From: Azoarcus olearius
GTDB taxonomy: Bacteria; Pseudomonadota; Gammaproteobacteria; Burkholderiales; Rhodocyclaceae
DNA: 64,000 nt
Assembly (NCBI RefSeq): GCF_001682385.1
Contig: NZ_CP016210.1
Span: 558,001-622,000, forward strand
Direction of reading: 5' to 3'
Shown: piece by piece, positions 10,644-18,932 of the stretch
Layout of the letters: every line of letters starts with the position of its first letter
Position numbering within the stretch: position 1 is the first letter of the stretch
Made by a program: the position numbers and the translations under genes
The notes under the pieces: generated by a model
Told to the model about the DNA's origin: nothing
The model's input: only the letters and a program-made list of their open reading frames with translations
Database searches by the model: none

Positions 10644-10934
10644 ATGGCACTGGAAATCACCGAAGTCTGCGTGGGCTGTTATGCCTGTGAGCCGCTGTGC
10701 CCGAACAAGGCCATCAGCGCCGGCAACCCGGTCTTCACCATCGACCCCGACAAGTGCACCGAATGCCTGGGCGACTACGACAAGCCCCAGTGCGCCGAGA
10801 TCTGTCCGATCGAGGCGGCCATCGTCGATGAGATCGGCGATCCGCTGAACCCGCTCGGCTCGCTGACCGGCATCCCGATCCACCTGATCGAGGAATACAA
10901 CACGACCGGCACTGTCGCCCGTCCCGGCGTGTAA
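10644..10934 (+). CDS. fdxN: 2[4Fe-4S] nif ferredoxin next to nifB (FdxN type)
   Basis: A 96-residue ferredoxin with two cluster motifs: CVGCYACEPLCP near residues 9-20, and CTECLGDYDKPQCAEICP near 38-55, where a long insert separates the second and third cysteines. This Alvin/FdxN pattern is typical of ferredoxins beside nifB. Likely role: low-potential electron carrier to NifB or nitrogenase. The C-terminal 35 residues after the clusters are unremarkable. The ATG follows a GAGAGGCACGAC leader. A shorter relative lies at 25585-25788 after nifT. Confidence 0.9.
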   Translation: MALEITEVCVGCYACEPLCPNKAISAGNPVFTIDPDKCTECLGDYDKPQCAEICPIEAAIVDEIGDPLNPLGSLTGIPIHLIEEYNTTGTVARPGV

Positions 10935-11030
10935 GCCACACAGAACCACCGATCGACGCGGGCGCCGCGAGGGGCCCGCTGCAACACCGCGGTGCGTTGC
11001 GCGCGCACTGCCTACCGCAAGGAGCATGTC

Positions 11031-11480
11031 GTGACGACGACCATGCAGATCCGCTTCTGGTGGAAGCCCGGCTGCGCCACCAATACCCGTCAGATCCGCC
11101 TGCTGAAGGACGCCGGCTGCGAGGTGACGGTCCTCGACCTGTTGACCGAGCCGTGGACGCCCGCGCGCCTGGCCGGTTTTCTTGCCCGCAAGCCGGTCGC
11201 CGAATGGTTCAACCCGGCCGCGCCGGCGGTGAAGTCCGGCGCGGTGGTGCCGGCCGCGTTCAGCCCCGAAGCCGCGCTCGAGCGCCTCGTCGCCGAGCCC
11301 ATCCTGATCCGCCGCCCGCTGATCGAGATCGGCCACGCACGCTGTTCCGGCTTCGCGCCCGACTGGCTCGCGGCGCAGGGCGTCGCGCTCGCGCCCGAGG
11401 CCCCGGTGCCCGAGGGCTGCAGCCATGGCGACGCCCCGGCCGCCTTCTGTCCGCCCCCTGCCGTCGCGAGTCCGTCGTGA
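11031..11480 (+). CDS. ArsC/Spx-like nitrogenase-associated protein
   Basis: A 149-residue thioredoxin-fold protein of the ArsC family branch found in nif clusters (often called nitrogenase-associated protein or NifO-like). The start is FWWKPGCATNTRQIRLLKDAG-like, with a single redox-type cysteine where arsenate reductases have theirs. The domain continues with an RPLIEIG motif typical of ArsC folds near residue 92, and it ends in a cysteine-bearing tail. GTG 11031 is preferred because an AAGGAG box ends 7 bases upstream; ATG 11043 is an alternative. Its stop overlaps the next gene's GTG. Its real function in nitrogen fixation is unsettled, with NifO proposed to influence molybdenum use; arsenate reduction is not implied. 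Confidence 0.78.
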   Translation: MTTTMQIRFWWKPGCATNTRQIRLLKDAGCEVTVLDLLTEPWTPARLAGFLARKPVAEWFNPAAPAVKSGAVVPAAFSPEAALERLVAEPILIRRPLIEIGHARCSGFAPDWLAAQGVALAPEAPVPEGCSHGDAPAAFCPPPAVASPS

Positions 11481-12766
11481 ACACGCCCGGCGCGGTACCG
11501 CCGGACAAGGCCGTCGCGGTTGCCCCCGGCGTGCATTGGGTGGGCGCGCTCGATCCCGACCTGCGCCAGTTCGACATCATCCTGCGCACCGCCAACGGCA
11601 CCAGCTACAACGCCTACGCGATCCGCGGCACCGCTGGGGTGGCGGTGGTCGACACGGTCAAGGCGGAGTACGCCGACGTCTTCTTCCAGCGGCTGTGGTC
11701 CTGTTGCCGGCCGGAGGAGATCAAGGCCATCGTGCTCAACCACCTCGAGCCCGACCACTCCGGCGCGCTGCCCGAACTGCTGCGCGCCGCGCCGCAGGCG
11801 CCGCTGTACATCTCGCGCCCGGCGTTCGCGATGCTCAAGGGCATCCTCAAGGACGGGCTGGACCCGGCGCGCATCATCGCCACCGAGCCCGAGACGCGGG
11901 TGGAACTCGGCGGGCGCAGCCTGCGCTTCCTGCAGACGCCCTATCTGCACTGGCCGGACACCCAATGCACCTGGGTCGAGGAAGACGGCTTCCTGTTCTC
12001 GGGCGACGTGTTCGGCTGCCACTTCTGCGACCCGCGCCTGTTCAACGACAAGGTCGGCGACTTCCGCTTCTCGTTCGACTACTACTACCAGCACATCATG
12101 CGGCCCTTCCGCGAGCACGTGCTGACCGCGCTGAAGCTGGTCGAGCCGCTGACGCTGCGGCTGATCGCCCCGGCCCACGGGCCGGTGCTGCGCGATGCGC
12201 CGCAGACCTACGTGCGGCGCTACCGCCAGCTCGCCACGCCGCAATTGCAGAACGAGGCCGCCGAGCGCGCCAAGACCCTGCTGGTGTTCTACATCAGCGC
12301 TTACGGCAACACCCAGCAGATGGCGCACGCGGTGCGCGAGGGCGCGGAGAGCGTCGATGGCGTGCGCGTGTCGCTGTACGACCTCGCCGGCGGCGAGACC
12401 GCGCCCTTTGTCGACCTGATCGAGGAAGCCGACGGCCTCGTGTTCGGCTCGCCGACGATCAACGGCGACGCCGTCAAGCCGGTGTGGGACCTGCTGTCCT
12501 CGCTCACGCTGGTCAACGTGCGTGGCAAGTTCGGCGCCGCCTTCGGCTCCTACGGCTGGAGCGGCGAAGCCGTCGGCCTGATCGAGGACCGCCTGCGCGG
12601 GCTCAAGCTGCGGGTGCCGCGCCCCGGGGTCAAGGTCAAGCTCATCCCCACCGCCGAAGAACTCGCGGAATGCGCCACCCTCGGCCGCGAACTCGCCGAG
12701 CAGCTCACCGGCAAGGCCGGCCCCCGCCACATCGATTTTTCCGCGCTGCACGCGCGTTCTGCATAG
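11477..12766 (+). CDS. A-type flavoprotein (diiron beta-lactamase-fold plus flavodoxin domain)
   Basis: A 429-residue protein of the flavodiiron (FprA/ROO) family, whose members reduce oxygen to water or NO to nitrous oxide. The N-terminal domain (about 1-255) has the diiron ligand motif HLEPDH near residue 92, a GDVFGCH stretch near 176 and a final histidine in PAHGPV near 233. The C-terminal flavodoxin domain (about 265-410) has the FMN loop SAYGNTQQMA and the GSPTINGD loop. GTG 11477 overlaps the upstream stop. It sits in the NifA-controlled nifB operon beside [2Fe-2S] ferredoxins that could supply electrons, so protecting nitrogenase from oxygen or NO is a reasonable inference. Confidence 0.88.
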   Translation: MNTPGAVPPDKAVAVAPGVHWVGALDPDLRQFDIILRTANGTSYNAYAIRGTAGVAVVDTVKAEYADVFFQRLWSCCRPEEIKAIVLNHLEPDHSGALPELLRAAPQAPLYISRPAFAMLKGILKDGLDPARIIATEPETRVELGGRSLRFLQTPYLHWPDTQCTWVEEDGFLFSGDVFGCHFCDPRLFNDKVGDFRFSFDYYYQHIMRPFREHVLTALKLVEPLTLRLIAPAHGPVLRDAPQTYVRRYRQLATPQLQNEAAERAKTLLVFYISAYGNTQQMAHAVREGAESVDGVRVSLYDLAGGETAPFVDLIEEADGLVFGSPTINGDAVKPVWDLLSSLTLVNVRGKFGAAFGSYGWSGEAVGLIEDRLRGLKLRVPRPGVKVKLIPTAEELAECATLGRELAEQLTGKAGPRHIDFSALHARSA

Positions 12767-13063
<297 letters not shown>

Positions 13064-13114
13064 CAAGCGACAACCCCGGCAGAGAGGCCATCCAACCACG
13101 TTCGGAGCATCACC

Positions 13115-13465
13115 ATGCCTAACATCACTTTCTCCAGCCCGATCCACAAGGACAAGACCGTCTACGCGGTCACGGGCTCGCACACCAACACCATCCTGAA
13201 GGTGGCCAAGGAGAACCACATCCCGATCGACTTCTCCTGTGAAGACGGCGAATGCGCCACCTGCCTGGTCAAGGTCACCTCGCTGACCCGCAAGGGCAAG
13301 ATGGCCGGCCCGCTGACCGACAAGGAAGTCGCGGTGCTGAAGGAGCACAAGAAGATCACCGCCGAAGAGATCGAGCGGATGCGCGTCGAGGACGTGCCGA
13401 CCACCCCGTGGCGTCTCGCCTGCCAGCTCGTGCTGCGCGACGAAGACCTGCTCGTCGAGTACTGA
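13115..13465 (+). CDS. FeSII (Shethna protein II)-like [2Fe-2S] ferredoxin
   Basis: A 116-residue [2Fe-2S] protein with ligands C42, C47, C50 and C103. Beyond the ligands it shares features with the Azotobacter FeSII protein: an FSSP start, a VAKENHIPIDF-like run before the cluster, a long insertion after the cluster containing LTDKEVAVLKEHKK, a late RLACQ and a DEDLLVEY end. FeSII binds oxidised MoFe and Fe proteins and locks them in an inactive, oxygen-resistant complex (conformational protection). FdxD of other diazotrophs is the alternative name for this family. It has its own leader 51 bases after the preceding ferredoxin, in the nifB operon. Confidence 0.85.
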   Translation: MPNITFSSPIHKDKTVYAVTGSHTNTILKVAKENHIPIDFSCEDGECATCLVKVTSLTRKGKMAGPLTDKEVAVLKEHKKITAEEIERMRVEDVPTTPWRLACQLVLRDEDLLVEY

Positions 13466-13474
13466 TCGCGACGC

Positions 13475-13500
13475 CGGCCGGCCTGCGGGCCGGCCGTTTC
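13475..13500 (+). terminator. GC hairpin after the FeSII-like gene
   Basis: A 9-bp stem (13475-13483 with 13488-13496) and TTTC. It is likely a partial terminator or mRNA-stabilising hairpin within the operon, since nifQ and draG follow without a visible promoter. Confidence 0.5.
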
Positions 13501-13529
13501 CTTCGCGTGCTTCCATGAGGAATGCCGAG

Positions 13530-14105
13530 ATGCTTGCTCCGCTCAATCACCGTCCGACTCCGGCACGGCTGGCGCTTCATGCCCATCTGATGCGGCACGC
13601 CGCCGGCACCCCCAATGACGAATTCATCGCCCACCTGATCGCCGGGTGGACCCTGGGCGATGGCGTGCTGCCGGCCGACCTGGGCCTGGGCGCGTCGCGC
13701 TTTGCCCGCCTGATGGCGGTGCACTTCCCCGGGCTGGCGTGGGAGCCGAAGCCGGACCACGGCCCCGCGCTGGTGCTCTATCCCGAGTTCGACGACCTCG
13801 TGCGCTTCATCGGTGCGCATGCCGATCCCACCGTGGCGGGCGCCGACGACATGACCCTGGTGCTGGCGACGGCCTGCATGGGGTCGGACCACCTGTGGCA
13901 GGACCTGGGCCTGCCGTCGCGCCGCGAGCTGTCGCAGCTCATCGCGCTCAACTTTCCCGAACTCGGCGCGCTCAACAACCGCGACATGAAGTGGAAGAAA
14001 TTCCTCTACCGCGAGCTGTGCCAGCGCGAGGGCATCTTCGTGTGCGCCTCGCCCTCGTGCGAGTCCTGTGCCGACTACGCAAACTGTTTCGGGCCGGAAG
14101 TCTAG
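13530..14105 (+). CDS. nifQ: NifQ, molybdenum donor for FeMo-co synthesis
   Basis: NifQ delivers molybdenum as a Mo-Fe-S cluster to the NifEN/NifH scaffold. The 191-residue protein ends with the family signature C-x4-C-x2-C-x5-C (CASPSCESCADYANC), which binds the cluster. The preceding WKKFLYRELCQREG is also typical. ATG 13530 is preferred over ATG 13515 because a TGAGGA box sits 8 bases before it. It is the seventh gene of the nifB operon, directly upstream of draG. Confidence 0.93.
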   Translation: MLAPLNHRPTPARLALHAHLMRHAAGTPNDEFIAHLIAGWTLGDGVLPADLGLGASRFARLMAVHFPGLAWEPKPDHGPALVLYPEFDDLVRFIGAHADPTVAGADDMTLVLATACMGSDHLWQDLGLPSRRELSQLIALNFPELGALNNRDMKWKKFLYRELCQREGIFVCASPSCESCADYANCFGPEV

Positions 14106-14120
14106 TTCTAGGAGATCGCC

Positions 14121-15089
14121 ATGGTCGTGGTGGACGGGGACGAGGAGGTCGTGCTGGCGGAAGCCGCCGCGGCGGCCGCGCAGCGGGTGGACCGCGCCTG
14201 CGGCGCCATGCTGGGCCTGGCGATCGGCGACGCGCTCGGCGCCACCGTGGAATTCATGACCCCGCGCGAGATCAGCGCGCAGTACGGCGTGCACGACCGC
14301 ATCCGCGGCGGCGGCTGGCTGCGGCTGCCGGCGGGCGAAGTCACCGATGACACCACGATGACCTTTGCGCTGGCCGAGGCCTGGCTGGGCGCCGGCGGCC
14401 CGCCCGACGCGCGCGCCTGCGCCGACGCCTTCGATGCCTGGATGCGCGCCAAGCCGGTGGATATCGGCAACACCGTGCGCCGCGGCATCGTGCGCTGGCG
14501 GCTGCACGGCACCGCCCAGGCCGAGCCCTCTTCGGACGCCGGCAACGGCGCCACCATGCGTTGCCTGCCGGCCGCGCTCGCCACCGTCGGCGCGGATACG
14601 GCGGCGATCGAACAGGCGGCGCTGGTGCAGGCCCGGGTGACCCACCACAACCCGCTGACCGACGCCGCCACGCTGTGCGCGGTGCGGATGGTGCATGCCG
14701 CCTTCGCCGGCGCCGGCATGCCCGGTGTGCTGGCCGAAGCGGATCACCTGGTCGCCGCGCACGGCGAATTTGCTTTCCGCGACCGCCGCTGCGACAACCC
14801 CAGCGGCTTCATCGTCGACACGATGCGGGCGGTGTGTCAGGCGCTCGCCGAGCGCAACGGCTTCCAGGCGGTGCTGACCGACGTAGTCAATCGCGGCGGC
14901 GATGCCGACACCACCGGCGCGATCGCCGGCATGATCGTCGGTGCGGTGGTGGGCGAAACCGGCCTTCCGGCGGCATGGCGGCAGGCGGTGAAGCCCGCGG
15001 TGCGCAAGGAATGCGTGCGCCTCGCCTGCGGCCTGCTCGAACTCGCGCCGGTCAGCCGGGGCGCCGTCGCGGGCGCGGCGTTGCGCTGA
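14121..15089 (+). CDS. draG: DraG, ADP-ribosyl-[dinitrogen reductase] glycohydrolase
   Basis: DraG removes ADP-ribose from the Fe-protein arginine and restores nitrogenase activity after ammonium or dark shock. The 322-residue protein has the dinuclear-Mn ADP-ribosylhydrolase motifs: GLAIGDALGATVEF near residue 32, TDDTTM near 75, an NGATMR stretch near 142 and NRGGDADTTGAIAG near 258. An AGGAG box precedes the ATG by 7 bases. It is the last gene of the nifB operon, about 5 kb from its antagonist draT and on the opposite strand; in many diazotrophs the two are adjacent. Confidence 0.96.
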   Translation: MVVVDGDEEVVLAEAAAAAAQRVDRACGAMLGLAIGDALGATVEFMTPREISAQYGVHDRIRGGGWLRLPAGEVTDDTTMTFALAEAWLGAGGPPDARACADAFDAWMRAKPVDIGNTVRRGIVRWRLHGTAQAEPSSDAGNGATMRCLPAALATVGADTAAIEQAALVQARVTHHNPLTDAATLCAVRMVHAAFAGAGMPGVLAEADHLVAAHGEFAFRDRRCDNPSGFIVDTMRAVCQALAERNGFQAVLTDVVNRGGDADTTGAIAGMIVGAVVGETGLPAAWRQAVKPAVRKECVRLACGLLELAPVSRGAVAGAALR

Positions 15090-15116
15090 TGCCGGCGGCG
15101 ACCGCCGCCACGGGCT

Positions 15117-16064
15117 TCAGCCCCCGGCGATGAGGTCCAGCGTGCGCTGGTAGATCGGCAGGCGCGCGCCACCGATGGCGACGGCGCGTTCCGCCGCTGC
15201 CCGGGCGGCGGCGCGCTCGCCCCGCTCGTACAGCACTTGCGCAAGGTTGTTCCAGGCGTCGCCCGCCTCGGGATGATCCAGCGTGGCCTGGCGGAAGGCA
15301 CGTTCCGCCGCCGGCAGGTCGCCTTGGCGATAGGCGGCGTTGCCGTGGCCGATGCGGGCGATCAGGTTGGCGGGCCAGGCTTGCAGCGCGGTGAGATAGG
15401 CCGTGGCCGCGGCATCCGGCGCCACCCGCTCCAGCGCCACCGCGGCCGCGACGTAATCGGCCTCGCGCGCGCTCGCCGGCAGGCGGTCCGGCGGCAATGC
15501 GACAAAGGCCCAGCGGCCGGCTTTCGCCCAGCTGCGGTCGAAATCGTCCAGCGTCATTTCCAGCCGGCGCTCGCGCCCGGAGCGCAGCACGATGCGGCTG
15601 GCGTCGAGGTCGTAGCCCACCGCCGCCGCGTAATGCCACTGCGGCGCCCAGTCGAAGCGCAGGTTCTGCAGCACCACCACAGGATGCCCTGCCGCGAGTT
15701 CGCGCAGCAGCGCGTTCGGTTCGGGCGGCAGCCGGTAGGCCACCGTGCCAGCACGCCGTGCCGCGGCCATCATCTCGGGCTGCAGGCTGCCCTGCCGTGC
15801 AGGAATGTAGACCTCCGCGGTCAGATCCTCAGGTCGGCGCGCTATCCCGGCGCTGCCGAGCGCCGTGGCCAGTGCCGCCGGGCCGCACTGGTAGTCCTCC
15901 TGCGGGTGGAAAGGCGCATCCTCGCGCTCCGCGCGTACCGGCAAGTCGCTGCCGGCCGGCGGGCGCCAGTCGGCGGTGGGCAGCGTCGTGCACGCCGCCG
16001 CGGACAGCGCCGCGGCGGCAGCGAGACAGCGGATCAGCGATGTCACGTCAGAGCGCGACCACAA
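15117..16064 (-). CDS. PA2778-type C39-like cysteine peptidase lipoprotein with TPR
   Basis: A 315-residue lipoprotein precursor (lipobox-like AAAC near residue 25). A bacteriocin-type C39 peptidase-like domain (about 45-195) has the active-site region DYQCGPAALATAL near 60 and the histidine region WHYAAAVGYD near 145. About three tetratricopeptide-like helical pairs follow (about 205-310). It belongs to a conserved two-gene set with the small protein upstream, known in Pseudomonas as PA2778/PA2779. The substrate is unknown. The start is at 16064 (ATG), overlapping the partner's stop; GTG 16046, just after that stop, is an alternative. Confidence 0.75.
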   Translation of the reverse strand: MWSRSDVTSLIRCLAAAAALSAAACTTLPTADWRPPAGSDLPVRAEREDAPFHPQEDYQCGPAALATALGSAGIARRPEDLTAEVYIPARQGSLQPEMMAAARRAGTVAYRLPPEPNALLRELAAGHPVVVLQNLRFDWAPQWHYAAAVGYDLDASRIVLRSGRERRLEMTLDDFDRSWAKAGRWAFVALPPDRLPASAREADYVAAAVALERVAPDAAATAYLTALQAWPANLIARIGHGNAAYRQGDLPAAERAFRQATLDHPEAGDAWNNLAQVLYERGERAAARAAAERAVAIGGARLPIYQRTLDLIAGG

Positions 16065-16404
16065 CGAGGATGGCGACGAGGATGATCAGGATCCATTCGG
16101 TGGTGGTGATCGCGCCACCGGCCGGCATGGTGTCGATGCGCTGCGCGAGCGCGTGGATCTCGTCCTGGTCGAGCGCGGCGACGCGATCGGCGGCAGCCAG
16201 TCCATCCACGCCCATGGCCTGCAGCCGCTCCTTCACGGTGGCCTGTTCGAGGAATTGCTGCACCTTGGCGCGGTCGGCGTCGGCGGAAGCCTGCGCGGCG
16301 GCTTGCGGCGTCGTCACCAGTTCGGCATGCAGAGCGGGGGTGTGGAGGCCGACGGCAAGCGCAAGCAGGGTTGCCGAGGCGAGGCGGGGCGAAAACTTCT
16401 TCAT
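16048..16404 (-). CDS. PA2779-family small membrane protein
   Basis: A 118-residue protein with a signal peptide (cleavage near ALHAE at residue 28), a helical charged middle (about 40-90) and a strongly hydrophobic C-terminal helix (TTEWILIILVAILVVVAL). Start 16404 is supported by AGGAGA upstream. It overlaps the peptidase gene downstream by 17 bases, so the two are expressed together, probably with this protein anchored in the inner membrane facing the periplasm. No nif-type promoter is seen. Confidence 0.75.
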   Translation of the reverse strand: MKKFSPRLASATLLALAVGLHTPALHAELVTTPQAAAQASADADRAKVQQFLEQATVKERLQAMGVDGLAAADRVAALDQDEIHALAQRIDTMPAGGAITTTEWILIILVAILVVVAL

Positions 16405-16514
16405 GGTCTTCTCCTGCGGACGGGCACGCAGGTTCGACGCCGCCCAGGGCGGAAAGATTTCCGCGAATTTGTCATCAGAATTGTCGACGCCGGCAACGCG
16501 GCGCCACGCGCGGT

Positions 16515-17126
16515 TCAGCGGCCGCGTGGCGTCGGCGTGAGCGCGGCGAGCTGGCGGTCGTGCACGCGGCCGAGCGCCAACTGCGCGCTGCCGGCGCCGA
16601 GCAGCGCCATGAACATGTCCCACTGCGCGTCCCACGGATCGCCCTGGGTGCCGAGGAATTCGACCGAACCGTCACCCCACCACACCGCGGCGGCCCATTC
16701 CACCAGCTCGTAGGCGGCGCTGATGCCGAGGCAGGCGAGCAGCAGCAGCGCGAACAGCCATTTCCCCGGACGCAGCGGCGAGGTGCGCAGCAGCAGCTCG
16801 CGCCCGAGGATGGCGGGCGTGACCCCCTGGAAGAAGTGGCCGAAGCGGTCGTAGGGATTGCGCGCGAGGCCGAACATCTCCTGCACCTCGAAGCCGATCG
16901 GCACCCGTGCGTAGGTGTAGGCGCCGCCGCCGATCAGGATCAGCGCGAAGAACGCGACCAGGCCGCAGGTCAGCGGTGTCAGCGGGAAACGGCGCGCGCT
17001 GATCAGCAGGACGGGCAGCGCGATCAGCACCGGCGCCACCTCCGCCAGCCACACGCCGCGGTGGTAGGGCGCGACGCCGGACGCAACCAGCGCGGCGAGC
17101 ACGAGGATCAACAGGCGAAGGCGCAT
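16515..17126 (-). CDS. DUF2238 (YjdF-like) inner-membrane protein
   Basis: A 203-residue integral membrane protein with about six hydrophobic helices. The middle features fit the DUF2238/YjdF family: ARNPYDRFGHFFQG near residue 88, AYELVEWAAAVWWG near 138, and a late GDPWDAQWDMFMALLG stretch. The family's function is not established. Start 17126 removes a long non-hydrophobic extension that runs into the neighbouring gene region. The next gene upstream ends at 17179. Confidence 0.75.
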   Translation of the reverse strand: MRLRLLILVLAALVASGVAPYHRGVWLAEVAPVLIALPVLLISARRFPLTPLTCGLVAFFALILIGGGAYTYARVPIGFEVQEMFGLARNPYDRFGHFFQGVTPAILGRELLLRTSPLRPGKWLFALLLLACLGISAAYELVEWAAAVWWGDGSVEFLGTQGDPWDAQWDMFMALLGAGSAQLALGRVHDRQLAALTPTPRGR

Positions 17127-17178
17127 CGCAGACTCCAGCGGGCGAGCGGGACATGCGGCGGGCGGTGATCTTCGTCCG

Positions 17179-18309
17179 TCATGCCGCGAGCGGTGGCGCG
17201 GCGCGGTGGACGCAGAGCCGCACGCTGCCGTGCAGGAACAGCGCATACACGACGCCCGCGGCGAGCACCAGATGCCCCAACAGCACCTCGAACTCGGTGA
17301 AGGCCAGGTAGGCGGCCATCGAGAACACCACCAGTTCCAGCGCGAGCACCGCGAAGAGCAGGGCGCGGAGCCGGTTCGCGCGGTCGGCGCCGGCCTGGCT
17401 CCGGCGCAGCGCCCACAGCGCCGAGAGGTCGAGCAAGGCGAACAGGCCCAGCAGTGCGAGGAGAAGGTAGGCGATGGACTCGTCGAATTCGCCCTCCAGC
17501 AAGGTGAACCCCAGGACGAAGGCCAGCGCGAGGGTCTGCACGCCGAACAGCAGCCACTTGAACACGCGCTTGCGGCGCTGCCAGCTGGAGGGCTCCGTCC
17601 GCGCACGCGCAAACAGCAGGTAGGTGCCGAACAGGCCGATCAGCGGGAGCGACGCCAGCGTGGCCAGCAGCGCCCACAGCAGTGGCGTGAAGAGGTCGAC
17701 CTCGGCGCTGTCCCCGGCCCCGGTCGTGTCGCTGGAAGTGCGCATGACCGGCAGCGCTTCCACCGGCGGTGCAGGCGGAAGTTCGGCCAGCGCCTTGGCG
17801 GCTGCCTCGTGCCCGGCGTCCGCAGCCGCGCTCAGCCAGTAGCGCGCCATGCCTTCGTCCTTCGCGGTGCCCCACGCGTTCAGGTACATGCGGCCCAGCA
17901 CGTACTGCGCCGCGCTGTCGCCGCCTTGGGCCACGTCGAACATCAGCGTGAAGGCCTGTTCGCGGTCCTGCGGGATGCCTTCGCCTTCGAGGTGCATCAG
18001 GGCCAGGTTGTAGCGCGCGGAGGCGTCGCCCAGTTCGGCGGCTCTGGCATACCAGGCGGCGGCGAGGGCGTCGTTCAGCGCCACGCCCCAGCCTTCGTCG
18101 TACATCCGGCCGAGCCTGAACTGGGCACCCGCGTCGCCGCTGACGGCCGGCAACTGCAGTTCCTGGAACGCGACCGCGTAGTCCTTGCGCTCATACGCGG
18201 CGATGCCCGCGTCGAGGTCTGCTCGCGCCGCGCCAGCGGCGCCGCCGAGCAACACACCGAGCGCCGCACAGGCGGCAAGCACACGTCTGGAGGAGGGGAA
18301 GGTCGGCAT
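17179..18309 (-). CDS. Sel1-repeat protein with C-terminal membrane domain
   Basis: A 376-residue protein with a signal peptide (cleavage near ARAD at residue 29) and at least four Sel1-type repeats (about 45-185; AQFRLGRMYDEGWGV and AQYVLGRMYLNAWGT are examples). A hydrophilic linker leads to a membrane domain of about four to five helices (about 210-370). Sel1 repeats mediate protein contacts; the combination with a multi-helix membrane domain is less common. ATG 18309 gives a proper signal peptide. No function can be assigned. Confidence 0.65.
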   Translation of the reverse strand: MPTFPSSRRVLAACAALGVLLGGAAGAARADLDAGIAAYERKDYAVAFQELQLPAVSGDAGAQFRLGRMYDEGWGVALNDALAAAWYARAAELGDASARYNLALMHLEGEGIPQDREQAFTLMFDVAQGGDSAAQYVLGRMYLNAWGTAKDEGMARYWLSAAADAGHEAAAKALAELPPAPPVEALPVMRTSSDTTGAGDSAEVDLFTPLLWALLATLASLPLIGLFGTYLLFARARTEPSSWQRRKRVFKWLLFGVQTLALAFVLGFTLLEGEFDESIAYLLLALLGLFALLDLSALWALRRSQAGADRANRLRALLFAVLALELVVFSMAAYLAFTEFEVLLGHLVLAAGVVYALFLHGSVRLCVHRAAPPLAA

Positions 18310-18451
18310 GCGGGTATTCCGTCTGGTCGTGTCGTGGGCGTGAGGCCGCCATGGGATGTGGGTGCGAGTATGGCGCCGTCTTGGCGGCGCGGTTTGACGA
18401 TGCGCAAAACCGGAGGGGGCGTGTGTGTTGTGGCCGCGGTTCAAACGGCAA

Positions 18452-18480
18452 GGGCGGGGAATCCACCGGATTCCCCGCCC
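18452..18480. terminator. strong inverted repeat after the hemerythrin gene
   Basis: A 13-bp perfect stem (18452-18464 with 18468-18480) and a 3-base loop, 32 bases after the hemerythrin stop. On the minus strand it is followed by TTGCCGTTT. It likely ends the SIR2-like/hemerythrin transcript. The rest of the 18310-18511 gap shows no gene. Confidence 0.75.
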
Positions 18481-18511
18481 TTCGGGTGCGTCGCGGCGAC
18501 CGCCGGGACGC

Positions 18512-18922
18512 TCAGCCGGTGGTCGCCTTGGCCGCCAGCTGCTTCAGGTGCGCCGCCAGCGCCGAGTCCATCGTCGCCAGATGCAGGTCGAACCACTCCT
18601 TCAGGTTCTCGCGTACATAGGCGCGGGCGAAGCGCATGCGGCCCGCCTGCACGTTGCGGTTGAAGGAGCGCAGCTCGATCAGCACGCGCTGGTGCTCGCT
18701 GATGTGCTCGCCGATGGCGTTGAAGCGGGTCGCCTTCATCTTCGCGTCCTCGGCGAAGAAGTGGTCGCGGGTGTGGTCGTGGAACTCGGCGAACAGCTTG
18801 GGGAAGCTGGCATCGTCGGCCGCGGCGAGGCGGCCGACGAGTTCCACGAACTCGCGGTGGGTGGCGTCCATCTCGGCCACGCCCAGCGTGTGGCGGGCGT
18901 CGTCCCAGACCAGTTCGGCCAT
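18512..18922 (-). CDS. bacteriohemerythrin
   Basis: A 136-residue oxygen-binding non-haem diiron protein. All seven iron ligands of the family can be placed: H22, H54, E58 (HFFAE), H73, H77 (HISEH), H114 and D119 (HLATMD). Single-domain bacteriohemerythrins store or carry oxygen and can lower free oxygen near sensitive enzymes. It begins 10 bases after the SIR2-like gene and shares its sigma-54 promoter at 19844-19859, so it should be made only under nitrogen-fixing conditions. Confidence 0.93.
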   Translation of the reverse strand: MAELVWDDARHTLGVAEMDATHREFVELVGRLAAADDASFPKLFAEFHDHTRDHFFAEDAKMKATRFNAIGEHISEHQRVLIELRSFNRNVQAGRMRFARAYVRENLKEWFDLHLATMDSALAAHLKQLAAKATTG

Positions 18923-18932
18923 TGCGCCGGCC

